The position numbers and the translations under genes are program-made. Shown in pieces: positions 36,484-45,840 of a DNA stretch of 64,000 nucleotides. The notes beneath the pieces were generated by a model. That model saw only the letters and a list, made by a program, of their open reading frames with translations, searched no databases and had not been told where the DNA came from. The DNA lies in the NCBI RefSeq assembly GCF_947039605.1, contig NZ_CAMQZG010000003.1, positions 1 to 64,000 on the forward strand. The letters are read 5' to 3'. The DNA comes from an uncultured Clostridium sp. GTDB taxonomy: Bacteria > Bacillota > Clostridia > Clostridiales > Clostridiaceae. Positions within the stretch are counted from its first letter, which is position 1. Each line of letters opens with the position of its first letter.

Positions 36484-36644
36484 AGAATTCTCTCAAATAA
36501 AGTTAAATTTTGAAATCATTTAACAAATTGTCCTAAAACAAATTATTATTTTGTTAACATAGTCATTTTGATATGATTTTGCCATTAAAATAAGGTAAAA
36601 TACTATTAGTAAGAATGATTTATTTTAAACTAAGGAGAGTATAA

Positions 36645-38171
36645 ATGAATATTTCTAATAAAAAATTAAAAAAAGCTTTAGAGCATTACAAAAATGGGGA
36701 ATATGATAGTGCTTTAAAAATTTGTGAAAAATTTCTTGAAAAGGAATATAGCAACGAAGAGGCTTTAGCCCTTGAAGGTGATATTTTGTACAAGCTAGGT
36801 CGTATAGATGATGCTATTGTTACTTGGAAAATCAACTCTGAATATAACAATAATGAAGAAGCTACACTAAGACTAGCCTCTGTTGATAAAGAAAGAAAAG
36901 AACTTGCTTTAAGTTATACTAGTATACAAAACATGAGCAGTGAAGATAGAATTCTTCTTGAAAATGCTTATCGTGAAAATATAGAATTAAAAAAACAAGT
37001 TGATAATAGTGATTTACTAAATGCAAATGGCAAATCTCCAAAAGAATCTATTTCTAATAGTAATACAGAAATAGAAACTCTTGTTGAAATTTCAGAGCCT
37101 AACATTCAAACAGATATTGACTTTGAATCTCATACAACACCTATTTCAGAACATATTGATGATTTTCAAAATGAAATCAAACCAATTTCAGAGTCTGAAG
37201 AACCAGTCTTAAATATAGAAGAGCCAAAAGAATATCATGTTATAGAAACAAATATAGATGATATTATAGAATCTGCTCCTTCTACTTCTAATGAGCCAGA
37301 GGCTGTTGATTTAGAAGAATTTAAAGCTAGAATACAACACCTTGAGGATTCTTCAGAACCTAAAGATGGCGTTGATGATGCTAGTAATGCTCAGAATACT
37401 ATAAAAACTGCAGTTAATGATTTACAACAAAAAAAAGTTTCTAATCATTCTAAGAAAAAAATCATTATTACTACTGCAGCTGCAATTGCAATAATAATTG
37501 TAGCAGTATCTTATAGTAAACTTCATTCTAGTAAGATACCTACTGATAATTCTGCTAGTTTAAATCAAACAAAAGCTGTAGCGCCAGCTAAAAAAGATAT
37601 AACTAAACCAGCAGATACAACTACTGCACCTAAAATGTTAGATGCTACACAAGCAAAGCAATTTGTAAGTGATATGCAATATCTTATTTCAGCAGATAGT
37701 ATTGATGGTATAAATAATGTACTTATTAGTACACCAAAAAGTAGTATTCCACAAAGTGCTATGGCTGAATATGAAAAAGCTGAAACTTTCATGAAAACAA
37801 CTGGATTAACTTATTATAATGATAATGGAATGGCTGCCTATAAAAATGGTGATTATTCAACTGCAATAGATTACTTCAAAAAAGCTAAACCATATGCTAA
37901 AGATGATTTTAGAGGACCAACTATGTTATTCCTTACAGCTGTATCATATGAGAAAAATGCTGACATGACTAATGCTATTACTACTTATAAAGATTTCTTA
38001 GCAACTTACCCAGATGCTCCAAATTATGGACCTGAGTCATTATACTTCTTAGCTAATTATTATTCAAAAAATAATAATCCTACAGAAGCAAAACAGTATG
38101 CTAACACTCTTGTAACTAAGTATCCATCATCAATGTATAATAATGATACTATTAAAACAATTTTAAAATAA
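36645..38171 (+). CDS. Membrane-anchored TPR protein
   Basis: 508 residues. Residues 1-60 form cytosolic TPR-like helices (KKALEHYKNGEYDSALKICEKFL). Residues about 75-270 are an acidic, Pro/Ser/Glu-rich linker. One membrane helix follows (about 274-290, IIITTAAAIAIIIVAVSY after a KKK stop). The outer part begins with a Thr/Ala/Pro-rich spacer and ends in further TPRs (about 385-508; AYKNGDYSTAIDYFKKAK, NNPTEAKQYANTLVTKYPSS), like the YbgF/BamD-type repeats. Inside-TPR/TM/outside-TPR topology suggests a scaffold for envelope proteins; nothing fixes the partner. ATG follows AAGGAGAGTATAA. Monocistronic. Confidence 0.8.
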   Translation: MNISNKKLKKALEHYKNGEYDSALKICEKFLEKEYSNEEALALEGDILYKLGRIDDAIVTWKINSEYNNNEEATLRLASVDKERKELALSYTSIQNMSSEDRILLENAYRENIELKKQVDNSDLLNANGKSPKESISNSNTEIETLVEISEPNIQTDIDFESHTTPISEHIDDFQNEIKPISESEEPVLNIEEPKEYHVIETNIDDIIESAPSTSNEPEAVDLEEFKARIQHLEDSSEPKDGVDDASNAQNTIKTAVNDLQQKKVSNHSKKKIIITTAAAIAIIIVAVSYSKLHSSKIPTDNSASLNQTKAVAPAKKDITKPADTTTAPKMLDATQAKQFVSDMQYLISADSIDGINNVLISTPKSSIPQSAMAEYEKAETFMKTTGLTYYNDNGMAAYKNGDYSTAIDYFKKAKPYAKDDFRGPTMLFLTAVSYEKNADMTNAITTYKDFLATYPDAPNYGPESLYFLANYYSKNNNPTEAKQYANTLVTKYPSSMYNNDTIKTILK

Positions 38172-38173
38172 AC

Positions 38174-38208
38174 AAAAAGCAAGTGAAATTATTTTTCACT
38201 TGCTTTTT
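38174..38208 (+). terminator. Terminator of the TPR gene (works both ways)
   Basis: AAAAAGCAAGTGAAA/TTTCACTTGCTTTTT with a 5-base loop between convergent genes. Confidence 0.92.
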
Positions 38209-38221
38209 CTATCTAAATCAT

Positions 38222-38575
38222 CTATTTCATTTTTATATTTGAATTCATCTTTATACTTGAATCCACTGTTGGGAATAATTGATTATAAAAATTATCAAAG
38301 CCTGAATCATCAAGTTTAACCTCTAGATCATCATTCATATAAAACTTACTCATAGTTTGTACTATTAAATCAAATTTCTTAATATTGTTTTCTTCTAAAA
38401 GAACCTCATAAAGATATGCTAAGTGATTTTGCATATATGTTTGCATTTCCTTTAATTCATCATCACTAACCTTACCTTGTTCATTTAATTCTTTTATTTT
38501 ACCATTTCTAAAAATAAAATATGTTGAAGCCTTTGCAATTGATGCAATATGCTCTTTAGCTAATTTATTATCCAT
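38222..38575 (-). CDS. Small helical protein of unknown function
   Basis: 117 residues, mostly helix (KEHIASIAKASTYFIFRNG, DELKEMQTYMQNHLAYLYEVLLE), with a Lys/Met/Asn-rich C-terminus (SIKMNSNIKMK). No membrane segment. ATG at 38575 with a weak upstream AGGAGAATTAAATTT ribosome site. It lies 109 bases after the degenerate helicase gene on the same strand and could share its transcript. I do not recognise it. Confidence 0.65.
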   Translation of the reverse strand: MDNKLAKEHIASIAKASTYFIFRNGKIKELNEQGKVSDDELKEMQTYMQNHLAYLYEVLLEENNIKKFDLIVQTMSKFYMNDDLEVKLDDSGFDNFYNQLFPTVDSSIKMNSNIKMK

Positions 38576-38684
38576 AAATTTAATTCTCCTATCTATTTTA
38601 AAATAACTTTTGTCCTTTTTTATTTAACTATAAAATCCAAATAAAAACAAGTATTCTAACTACTTAAAATAAATAAATTGTTGT

Positions 38685-40961
38685 CTATTTTATAAATAAA
38701 AATTTATTTTCAAACTTATTTTCTGTAATTGTATCCCTAAAACTCAAACATCTTTTTCCTCTATAAGCTAATGGAATAATATCTACATCCTCTTTGAAAT
38801 CACAATTATCTAATATTACAGTGTCAAACTTTTCTGATTCTAATTCTATTTCTTTAGATATATATTCTTGATTAACTATTTGCAAAGTATTATCTCTAAA
38901 AGCTTTTTCTAATATTACATGTACAATCCTCATGCGTTCATCTTGCATATCTTTAATTTTTAAAGAGCTAGAATTTTTATACTCTTTTAATATATCTACA
39001 TCATACTCTTTAGCTATTTTTGAAATTTCATCTGATATTCTAAATAATATTAGTTTTTCAATTGATCCTTTCAAATTTTTATTTTTATATAAATACTCGA
39101 CTAGGGCTGATTTTAATAAGTCCCATGAATTTATTGTATTTAGTGTATCTTTATTAACTACAGATAATTCTATACTACTTATTTTGCCTAAAATTTCTTC
39201 CTTAAAGGTATCTTTACAAAGGATTGATATTATATCTTTGAAAATATTTTTATCTAACTGTGCTAATATCCTATAAGATTTTTCTAACAGTTTATATAGC
39301 TCCATAATAGAATTTATTTCCTGACGTTCTTTCACTTTATATAGTTCTAAATCTTCTCTTCTTTTTTCTTTTTGCTTAGAAGAATTAAATATATTTTTAA
39401 TACTCCATGTATTTTTATCTTCTATCAAAAGTTCTCTATTTTTTTCTCTTGCTATCTCACTTCCTAATTCTTTAAGCTCATTAAGGTTTAATAGTTCACC
39501 TTTTTTCTTAAGTTTAAAAGTTATTTTTTTATAATATCCTTTATTCTCATTACATTGAATTTCTGATACCTTTAATATTTCTTCTATTGATTTTTTTATA
39601 TTATTTAACTCTTTATATGAATGAGGGTACTCATTAAATGTTATAAATCTATCTTTTAAGTTTCTATAATTTTTATATTTTTCTATATCATCTAATGTTA
39701 TACTATACAGTGCTTTGATCAGTTCTTCATATCCTACATTATCAATATTTAAAGTTTTTTTATATTTAAAATATTCCTCTTCATCACAAATACTATAGTC
39801 TTTAACTATTTCACACATTTCCTTCACACTAAGATTAATATTTCCTTTTACATTCATAATTTTATTTATCTCATTATATTTTTTAATTATATTATCTTTT
39901 TCTTTTAGTATGCTAATAGTTTTATTTATATCTAACTTAGAAAGCATATTTGCATTATCATCATCTAAATAAGTATTTTCTTGCCCTAATATTTTTTTTA
40001 TTCCTAAAGTATCTTGTGTGACTATTAAAACACTATCCCCTGATAATACAGAACTAACTAAAATTTCATATATTTTTTCTTTTTTTTCACTTCCTATAAT
40101 CAAAAAATCTACTCTTTGCGCAATCATCTTCACAATATCTCTATCTCTTGAGCTAATATATAAATTATTTTTTGAATATATATTCTCGTAATTACATATC
40201 CCACCATTTATCAATATATCCATTCTTTTTGTTAGACTACTATTTATATTTTTAATTATTTTTTCAAATTCAGTTATTTCTTTTTTCTCGACTATTGTTT
40301 TTTCTACCGGAATATTTTTTTCAACTTCAATATTCAAAGCTACTATAGCTTCTATAGTCTTATTATTAGATTTAAGGGCTTGAAATATTTTTTTGATACT
40401 TTGATCATCAATACATCCTATATTACTATTCTCACCCTCTAATCCTTCTAGATTGACCATTGTATCCTCACTAATTATATTCTTTATATACACTCCCTTT
40501 TGTTTAATAATTATTTCTACTGGATATACAAAAATAGGATTATTAAAATCATTTTTTTTAATAAATGGATATCCTATATATATCAATTGATTATTAAGTA
40601 CTTCTAGGCTTCTCTCTACACCTTGAAGTTTCTTTTTATACCCTACAAATTTTAATCCTATATCTTCTAAAATATCTTCTTTTTGATTTTGAAACCTTAT
40701 CTCTAATGACCTCTTTTTCTGCTCTTTCTCACCTCTTTTCATTCGAGATATCATAAAATCAACTTTTTCTCTAAGTTCCTTTATTTGACTTGCTGCTGCC
40801 TCTTCTTTAATAACTTCAAAACTTTTAAATATTAAAAATTCTTCTTCACTCTTTGATTTTAAATAACTTACTATTTCTACCTTCTTAATTTCAGTTATCT
40901 CAGTAATACCACTTATATTAAGAATAGTATCTTTATTAAAACTTAAATTTTCAGCTCTCAA
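38685..40961 (-). CDS. Degenerate superfamily-1 helicase-like protein (ATPase motifs lost)
   Basis: 758 residues, TTG start behind GAGGTGAG. Residues about 126-150 (IYIGYPFI...FVYPVEI) match the N-terminal signature of large Upf1/Dna2-like helicases of Firmicutes (GFPFVEG...LLLFPV). Residues 268-315 (LYISSRDRDIVKMIAQR then FLIIGSEKKEKI and SVLSGDSVLIVTQ) align in order with motif Ia/I of that family, but GPPGTGKS has become GSEKKEKI. Near the C-terminus FDTVILDNCDF (712-722) replaces the FDxVIFDEASQ Walker B, and RGKRCLSFRD replaces the RakrvvlvGDpkQLPP motif III. The second RecA domain is absent. A long coiled-coil insertion (about 330-690) fills the middle. ATP hydrolysis is unlikely; a structural role is inference. 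Confidence 0.6.
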   Translation of the reverse strand: MRAENLSFNKDTILNISGITEITEIKKVEIVSYLKSKSEEEFLIFKSFEVIKEEAAASQIKELREKVDFMISRMKRGEKEQKKRSLEIRFQNQKEDILEDIGLKFVGYKKKLQGVERSLEVLNNQLIYIGYPFIKKNDFNNPIFVYPVEIIIKQKGVYIKNIISEDTMVNLEGLEGENSNIGCIDDQSIKKIFQALKSNNKTIEAIVALNIEVEKNIPVEKTIVEKKEITEFEKIIKNINSSLTKRMDILINGGICNYENIYSKNNLYISSRDRDIVKMIAQRVDFLIIGSEKKEKIYEILVSSVLSGDSVLIVTQDTLGIKKILGQENTYLDDDNANMLSKLDINKTISILKEKDNIIKKYNEINKIMNVKGNINLSVKEMCEIVKDYSICDEEEYFKYKKTLNIDNVGYEELIKALYSITLDDIEKYKNYRNLKDRFITFNEYPHSYKELNNIKKSIEEILKVSEIQCNENKGYYKKITFKLKKKGELLNLNELKELGSEIAREKNRELLIEDKNTWSIKNIFNSSKQKEKRREDLELYKVKERQEINSIMELYKLLEKSYRILAQLDKNIFKDIISILCKDTFKEEILGKISSIELSVVNKDTLNTINSWDLLKSALVEYLYKNKNLKGSIEKLILFRISDEISKIAKEYDVDILKEYKNSSSLKIKDMQDERMRIVHVILEKAFRDNTLQIVNQEYISKEIELESEKFDTVILDNCDFKEDVDIIPLAYRGKRCLSFRDTITENKFENKFLFIK

Positions 40962-41043
40962 AATCCACTCACCTCAAAACATTTATTACTATATAGTTAT
41001 TCTAATAGGTCCAAAAAATTCACTACTTCACGCAAAAAAAAGA

Positions 41044-41062
41044 CAAGCTAAAATTTAGCTTG
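41044..41062 (-). terminator. Terminator of the GIY-YIG/DUF2238 unit
   Basis: CAAGCTA/TAGCTTG stem with AT loop; eight T (TCTTTTTTTT) follow on the reverse strand. Confidence 0.88.
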
Positions 41063-41067
41063 CCCTT

Positions 41068-41706
41068 TTATCTTTTTATCTTTTCTTTTTTATTATTCTT
41101 TTTTATAAAATTTGTTATATCTTCAAATAATATATTTTTCTTACCTTTTAGATAATAATATAAAACTGGTACCATTATAAGAGGGCCTGTACTTCCAGCT
41201 ACTATATCTTCCATTGTATCTTGAAGACTTCCCCCTTGAGAATTAAGACCTAAAAGCTTATCTCCTGTAAACTCCCACATTTCCCAAATAGCTGTCATTG
41301 CAACTGCAAATAGCAGTGCATATGTAATTATAAGCATAGGGCTAACATTATCCTTCTCGCAATTATTTTGAAGTAAAAATATCATATATGCTACTAAAAA
41401 TATTACTATTCCTGAAACTGCATGTAAAAACAAATCCCACCATGAAAATTTCCCATAATAATTATTAAGTTTTCCAAGAAACATTGATACAAATATAAAG
41501 AACTGTACTGTTACATTCAAAAAAGGTGATGCCTTAAATTTAAATGCCTTCATAATAACTCTTGGAAGTGCCATTACCCCAGCTGTCATTATCCCATTAA
41601 TTATATAATTTTGTTCACCTGTGATCGCTCCATAGATTATATAGCCCAATATTGCTATATATAATACAGCCTCAAAAATAATATCATATGTAAAATTTTT
41701 TTTCAT
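41068..41706 (-). CDS. DUF2238-type integral membrane protein
   Basis: 212 residues, six hydrophobic helices. The conserved core of the DUF2238/YjdF-like family is visible: [16 protein letters not shown] and [15 protein letters not shown] followed by [15 protein letters not shown], a pattern of His, Glu and Asp in membrane helices that may bind a metal. Activity is unknown in the family. Its ATG overlaps the TGA of the GIY-YIG gene (ATGA). Confidence 0.8.
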   Translation of the reverse strand: MKKNFTYDIIFEAVLYIAILGYIIYGAITGEQNYIINGIMTAGVMALPRVIMKAFKFKASPFLNVTVQFFIFVSMFLGKLNNYYGKFSWWDLFLHAVSGIVIFLVAYMIFLLQNNCEKDNVSPMLIITYALLFAVAMTAIWEMWEFTGDKLLGLNSQGGSLQDTMEDIVAGSTGPLIMVPVLYYYLKGKKNILFEDITNFIKKNNKKEKIKR

Positions 41707-41951
41707 AATATTCCCCCAATAAGTTTTAATTTATCACTTCTCTTTAGTTGTTTAATTGAATACTCTCTTTTTTGTGCATCCCTTTTATCTTCAAATTCCT
41801 CACTATAACTTAATTTAACCGGTAATCTAGCTCTTGTATATTTTGCACCTTTTCCTTTATTGTGCGTATCTAACCTTTTTTCTAGATTGTTTGTCCACCC
41901 AGTATATAACGTTCCATCTACACACTCTAAAATATATACATAATTCATCAT
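41703..41951 (-). CDS. GIY-YIG nuclease-domain protein, UPF0213/YhbQ type
   Basis: 82 residues. [40 protein letters not shown] has the GIY-YIG strand pair (VYI...YTG), the catalytic Arg of EKRL and the His-Asn of the UPF0213 family. The protein is the minimal fold without extra domains. Role unproven; YhbQ of E. coli is linked to DNA damage tolerance. Translationally coupled with the DUF2238 gene. Confidence 0.88.
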   Translation of the reverse strand: MMNYVYILECVDGTLYTGWTNNLEKRLDTHNKGKGAKYTRARLPVKLSYSEEFEDKRDAQKREYSIKQLKRSDKLKLIGGIL

Positions 41952-42053
41952 TTTCTCCTATTCTTTTGTATATCTAAATTATAACTTATTTACCTTAATA
42001 TTTTTAATAACTTTTTGTTAAATAATTTTTTATTCTGTATTAAAACAAAAAAA

Positions 42054-42097
42054 GATTATCATCAAACTTAGAAGTTAACTTCTAATTTGTGATAACC
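42054..42097 (-). terminator. Terminator of the FNT gene
   Basis: GGTTATCACAAATTAGAAGT pairs with ACTTCTAAGTTTGATGATAA (imperfect), then seven T on the reverse strand. Confidence 0.82.
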
Positions 42098-42109
42098 CTT
42101 TTATATAAA

Positions 42110-42925
42110 CTAAACTACTTTATGACCTTCTTTTTCTTTTGAAACAGATTTTGACTTAGTTTCTTTTGCAATATAATATAGTGGTAAAGCTAAGAATACT
42201 GCACCTCCAACAAAATTACCAAGAGAAACCCATAACAAATTATGCATAGCACCGCCAATTGATACTGCAAACTCCCCTGCTGGCATCATAAGTGACATTG
42301 AGAATAATGACATATTTGCTATACTATGTTCAAATCCTGATGTTATAAATGTATACAGACACCAGAATATCATAATTAGCTTTCCTGATTCACTTTTTAA
42401 TTTATAAGTACACCAAGCTGCTAAACAAACTAAAATATTACAAAGAATTCCTTTGAAAAATAAATCCATTGATCCAGTGTTCATTTTAAGTTCAGCTGAA
42501 TGCATAATGTACTCTTCCACATAACTTGTTGCTGCATGTGACTGCACATAAACAAATGCTCCTATAACTGACCCTATAACATTTCCAATATAACTAGCTA
42601 TCAAAATTTTAAGCATATCTAGAATAGAAACCTTTTTATATAACGCCCCTATTGTCATAACAAGAGAATTACTTGTAAACAAATCTACCCCTGCCATCAT
42701 AACAAGACTAAGTGCAACCCCAAAAGATACTCCCATAATGATTTTAGTTCCTCCAAAATCTGCATGGTCTAATATACCACCAACTGAGTATAAAAGCATA
42801 ACTCCAAGCCCAACAAAAAGACCCCCTAATAAAGATATAATTATGTATTTTAAAATACCTTTATTATATAATCCTATTTTTTTTTCTGCTGAATGACATA
42901 TCGCATCCATTTCTTCTTTATACAT
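42110..42925 (-). CDS. Formate/nitrite (or hydrosulfide) channel of the FNT family
   Basis: 271 residues, six membrane helices with the internal duplication of the family. DLFTSNSLVM (about 81-90) forms the broken helix/omega loop, and GFEHSIANM (about 202-210) carries the central pore histidine. FNT pentamers pass formate, nitrite, lactate or HS-. The clostridial hydrosulfide channel HSC belongs here, so formate versus HS- cannot be decided by eye. Monocistronic with a strong promoter upstream; no pfl, nir or asr gene is adjacent. Confidence 0.9.
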   Translation of the reverse strand: MYKEEMDAICHSAEKKIGLYNKGILKYIIISLLGGLFVGLGVMLLYSVGGILDHADFGGTKIIMGVSFGVALSLVMMAGVDLFTSNSLVMTIGALYKKVSILDMLKILIASYIGNVIGSVIGAFVYVQSHAATSYVEEYIMHSAELKMNTGSMDLFFKGILCNILVCLAAWCTYKLKSESGKLIMIFWCLYTFITSGFEHSIANMSLFSMSLMMPAGEFAVSIGGAMHNLLWVSLGNFVGGAVFLALPLYYIAKETKSKSVSKEKEGHKVV

Positions 42926-42960
42926 TTTTATCCCCCTAAATTTTAAAACATTTCTTACAC

Positions 42961-42989
42961 ATTATAATACTTTATGAAAATTTTAACAA
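42961..42989 (-). promoter_or_regulatory. Strong sigma-A-type promoter of the FNT gene
   Basis: Reverse strand TTGTTA (42984-42989), exactly 17 bases, TATAAT (42961-42966). Confidence 0.75.
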
Positions 42990-43041
42990 TGTATTTCATT
43001 TTAAGTTTATAAATATATAAATAAAATTTAACTTTTACAAA

Positions 43042-43074
43042 AAAATATAGCTACCAAAATGGTAGCTATATTTT
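43042..43074 (-). terminator. Terminator of the HTH-TPR gene pair
   Basis: AAAATATAGCTACC/GGTAGCTATATTTT stem, 5-base loop, T-rich beyond on the reverse strand. Confidence 0.9.
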
Positions 43075-44335
43075 AAATATCATTATTTTTTTCTAAATTC
43101 ATAGAAAGAGTTAAATATTTTAAAGATTCTCGAAGTTCACCAATTATGTGGTACATCTCTGCCATCTCTATATATCTTTCCTTTTTTTCCTCTACCGTTG
43201 CAAACTTAATTAAAATATCAGTTGCAAGATTCATATTCATTTCCCACTGTATAAGACTTCTATCAAGTCTATTAAGCCTAGCTTTATAAAGATAACTTTT
43301 TTCTATTAAGAAATAATTATTTAACTTTATGGATAGTTCTAATACTTCCTCAGAATAAGGTCTAGTAGCTTCTGCTCTATTCATTTCTAATAAGATTTTA
43401 ATAATTGATATCATAAGTTCTATATACCCATAAATATCCGTTTTAACAACCTGTTTTTTAACACCTGTTAATATATCAAAAGCTTTTTCTTCATCACCAT
43501 TTAAATGATATATTCTAGCAATAATAATTGCTACTTTTGAATATTTTAATTCTTCTTTTTTTGAATAAGAATTAAATATTTTTTCAAAAGTTTCAGTTTC
43601 TTTTTGAAGTCTCATTTTCACAGCAAATAAAAGTCCATTTACAAGTACTATTTGTTCTTCTGATTTTATTTTATCCTCTAAATATAAAATCTCTTCTAAT
43701 AAAGATTCAGCCTTTTCATATAATCCACTTGAATAATATGTTAGTCCTAAAAGGATACTATTATCTATATAGCACTCCATCTCTTTTGATATTGTGTAAT
43801 TAAATATATGATTTCTAGCTCGACTAAAATATGTGATAGCATCACTATAATTTCTTCTTACTAAAAAATATCTTGCTAAATCTTCATAATAAATTTGTTC
43901 TTGTTGCTGATTTAAATCATTAAATTCGTTATAAATATTTACAAGTTTTTTCAATTCTTCAAATTTTCTACATTTTGTATATTCAACAAATAATATATGA
44001 ATAAATTTTAATGCTAATTCTTTATATTCCTTTAATATACAATAATCTATTCTTTCTCTAATTCCAGCAAAATCTGATTCTACCATATTTGATTGTTTAT
44101 TGTAACTCGCTATACTACTTTCAAGTTCCATAACATCATCATATATAAGATAATTTAAATCTAAATCTAATCTTTCTGCAACCATTTCTAATACCCAAGT
44201 CTCTGGTTTTATTTTATCATTTTCTATACAACTCATTTTAGAAATAGAAATATCTTTCTTACATAACTCTTTTAATGTTACACCTTTATAAATTCTAGCT
44301 CTTTTTATCTTTTCCCCTGTTGATAAGAAGTTCAT
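43073..44335 (-). CDS. XRE-HTH plus TPR regulator (RRNPP-like), second of a tandem pair
   Basis: 420 residues from ATG 44335 (GGTGGTAAAT before it). N-terminal helix-turn-helix (about 1-70; GEKIKRARIYKGVTLKELCKKDISISKMSCIENDKI), then about nine TPR-like helical pairs to the end (RRNYSDAITYFSRARN, SSGLYEKAESLLEEILYLE, LIEKSYLYKARLNRL). This is the layout of RRNPP sensors such as PlcR, PrgX and Rgg that bind secreted peptides. It lies 33 bases after the paralogue below, same strand, probably one operon. No secreted peptide gene of the usual kind is seen next to it. Ligand and targets unknown. Confidence 0.82.
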   Translation of the reverse strand: MNFLSTGEKIKRARIYKGVTLKELCKKDISISKMSCIENDKIKPETWVLEMVAERLDLDLNYLIYDDVMELESSIASYNKQSNMVESDFAGIRERIDYCILKEYKELALKFIHILFVEYTKCRKFEELKKLVNIYNEFNDLNQQQEQIYYEDLARYFLVRRNYSDAITYFSRARNHIFNYTISKEMECYIDNSILLGLTYYSSGLYEKAESLLEEILYLEDKIKSEEQIVLVNGLLFAVKMRLQKETETFEKIFNSYSKKEELKYSKVAIIIARIYHLNGDEEKAFDILTGVKKQVVKTDIYGYIELMISIIKILLEMNRAEATRPYSEEVLELSIKLNNYFLIEKSYLYKARLNRLDRSLIQWEMNMNLATDILIKFATVEEKKERYIEMAEMYHIIGELRESLKYLTLSMNLEKNNDI

Positions 44336-44368
44336 ATTTACCACCTATTTCACCCAAAATATATTTAT

Positions 44369-45670
44369 TTAATTTTTTATTATTCCAATTTTCTTTAAAC
44401 TATTTATACCTTTATCTAAATATTTAGCTGACTCATAATCTCTTTTAAGATCTAAATAGAACTTTCCAAGTATTATACAAATTTCTGCATTTCTTTTATC
44501 TAACTCATTTTTCTCAGAAATATGTAACATGTCTAAAAGTATAAATTCTGCCTTTTCAACATTTTCCTCTAATAAAGCAACTCTGTAATTCAAGAAATTA
44601 TAATCCAGAATTTTTTCTACATCATCAGATTCTAGCTTTTCTTTTATAGCTTTTAATGACCCGTAACATTTATCTATCTCTTTAAGTTTTATATAATTTT
44701 CACAAATATTAATCAAAGTATCTACTAATTTATCATCATTAGAATCTTCTCTCATCTTTTTAGCCTTTTCATAATGCATAAATGATTCTTCTATGTTATC
44801 AAACTCATAGAATAATTTACCTAATGAATTTTCTATCTCTGAGATATTATCCTCTTGATTTAACTCTCTATATATTTCCAAACTTTTTTTAGAATATATA
44901 ATAGAATTTTCTATTTCACCAGCCTCATTATATTCTTCACTTAATAATGCTAATGTTTGTGCATATTTCTTTTTGTCATATACCTTAACAAACTCTTCTT
45001 TTGCTAAAAATGCAAAATTCATAGCCTGTCTAATATCATCTAATAAGAAATAAGTTTTTGATAAATAATAGTGTATCTCTCCAAGTAATGTATCCTCAGT
45101 AAGTTTATTTGCAATATATATTTTCTCTGCTTCTTTTAAATATGAATTTGATGAATGATATGCTTTTGACTCTAAACTTAATTTTCCAACTTTTAAATAA
45201 GTATTTACCATATCAGCATAACTTGATGTTTTAATAAATAATACATTTGCTGCTAAGAAGAACTGTTGTGCTAATGTATAATCATCTTCATTTAAATAAA
45301 TTTCTGCTCTTAAATAAAGATTTTTAGCTTTTCTATACTCTAAATTGTATTTTTCAGCATAATATAATGCACTTTCAATATGCTGTTCTGCTTTTATTTG
45401 ATTTCCTTCTAATATATATCTTTCTGCTGTTTGTTCAAAGAATAAACAGATTTTTTCTGCTTGTGTTTTTTCTGACTCCATCAAATATTCAACTGATGTG
45501 TCTAATGTGTTTGCTAAATATTCTAAAAGATCCATCGATGGATTACTTCTACCTGACTCAACAAGACTTATTTGACCTGGTGTAATTCTATCCCCCGCTA
45601 AGTCCTTTAATGTCATACTTAATTCTTTTCTTTTACGTTTTATCTTCTCACCCAATGATAATATTTCCAT
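44369..45670 (-). CDS. XRE-HTH plus TPR regulator (RRNPP-like), first of a tandem pair
   Basis: 433 residues. HTH in residues about 1-65 (GEKIKRKRKELSMTLKDLAGDRITPGQISLVESGRSNPSMDLL), a clearer XRE domain than its neighbour's, then TPR-like repeats to the end (IKAEQHIESALYYAEKYN, YTLAQQFFLAANVLF, EIENSIIYSKKSLEIYREL, IEESFMHYEKAKKMRED, YESAKYLDKGINSL). It shares length, domain order and HTH phrase GEKIKRxR with the next gene, so the two arose by duplication. A peptide- or partner-sensing regulator is inferred from architecture only. Confidence 0.84.
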   Translation of the reverse strand: MEILSLGEKIKRKRKELSMTLKDLAGDRITPGQISLVESGRSNPSMDLLEYLANTLDTSVEYLMESEKTQAEKICLFFEQTAERYILEGNQIKAEQHIESALYYAEKYNLEYRKAKNLYLRAEIYLNEDDYTLAQQFFLAANVLFIKTSSYADMVNTYLKVGKLSLESKAYHSSNSYLKEAEKIYIANKLTEDTLLGEIHYYLSKTYFLLDDIRQAMNFAFLAKEEFVKVYDKKKYAQTLALLSEEYNEAGEIENSIIYSKKSLEIYRELNQEDNISEIENSLGKLFYEFDNIEESFMHYEKAKKMREDSNDDKLVDTLINICENYIKLKEIDKCYGSLKAIKEKLESDDVEKILDYNFLNYRVALLEENVEKAEFILLDMLHISEKNELDKRNAEICIILGKFYLDLKRDYESAKYLDKGINSLKKIGIIKN

Positions 45671-45800
45671 AATTCAATCATCCTTTAACCCGTTATATTC
45701 ATAAACTTAGTTATATATATATCTTATTATATCACATAATTCTCTATATTTTTACATATATTCTTTAAGTTTTTTTAAATAAATTAGCCGATTTACACAC

Positions 45801-45835
45801 AAAAAAGGAGAAAGTTAACAACTTTCTCCTTTTTT
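45801..45835 (-). terminator. Terminator of the YtxH-like mini-gene
   Basis: AAAAAAGGAGAAAGTT/AACTTTCTCCTTTTTT with tiny loop (AAC region); T run on either strand. Confidence 0.92.
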
Positions 45836-45840
45836 ATATA

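Larger units (their letters stand above)
36285..36644. other. Intergenic region with two hairpin structures
   Basis: This 360-base gap between divergent genes holds a long near-perfect inverted repeat (36352-36408), an IS200/IS605-like GC hairpin (36463-36483) and, near its right end, the AAGGAGAG ribosome site of the TPR gene. I see no convincing ORF. Confidence 0.6.

Noticed and set aside
38222..40961. Defence island around the helicase-like gene
   Set aside because: Neighbours are a TPR membrane protein, a small helical protein and DUF2238/GIY-YIG housekeeping-type genes; no nuclease, methylase or recombinase partner was found and its ATPase motifs are lost.
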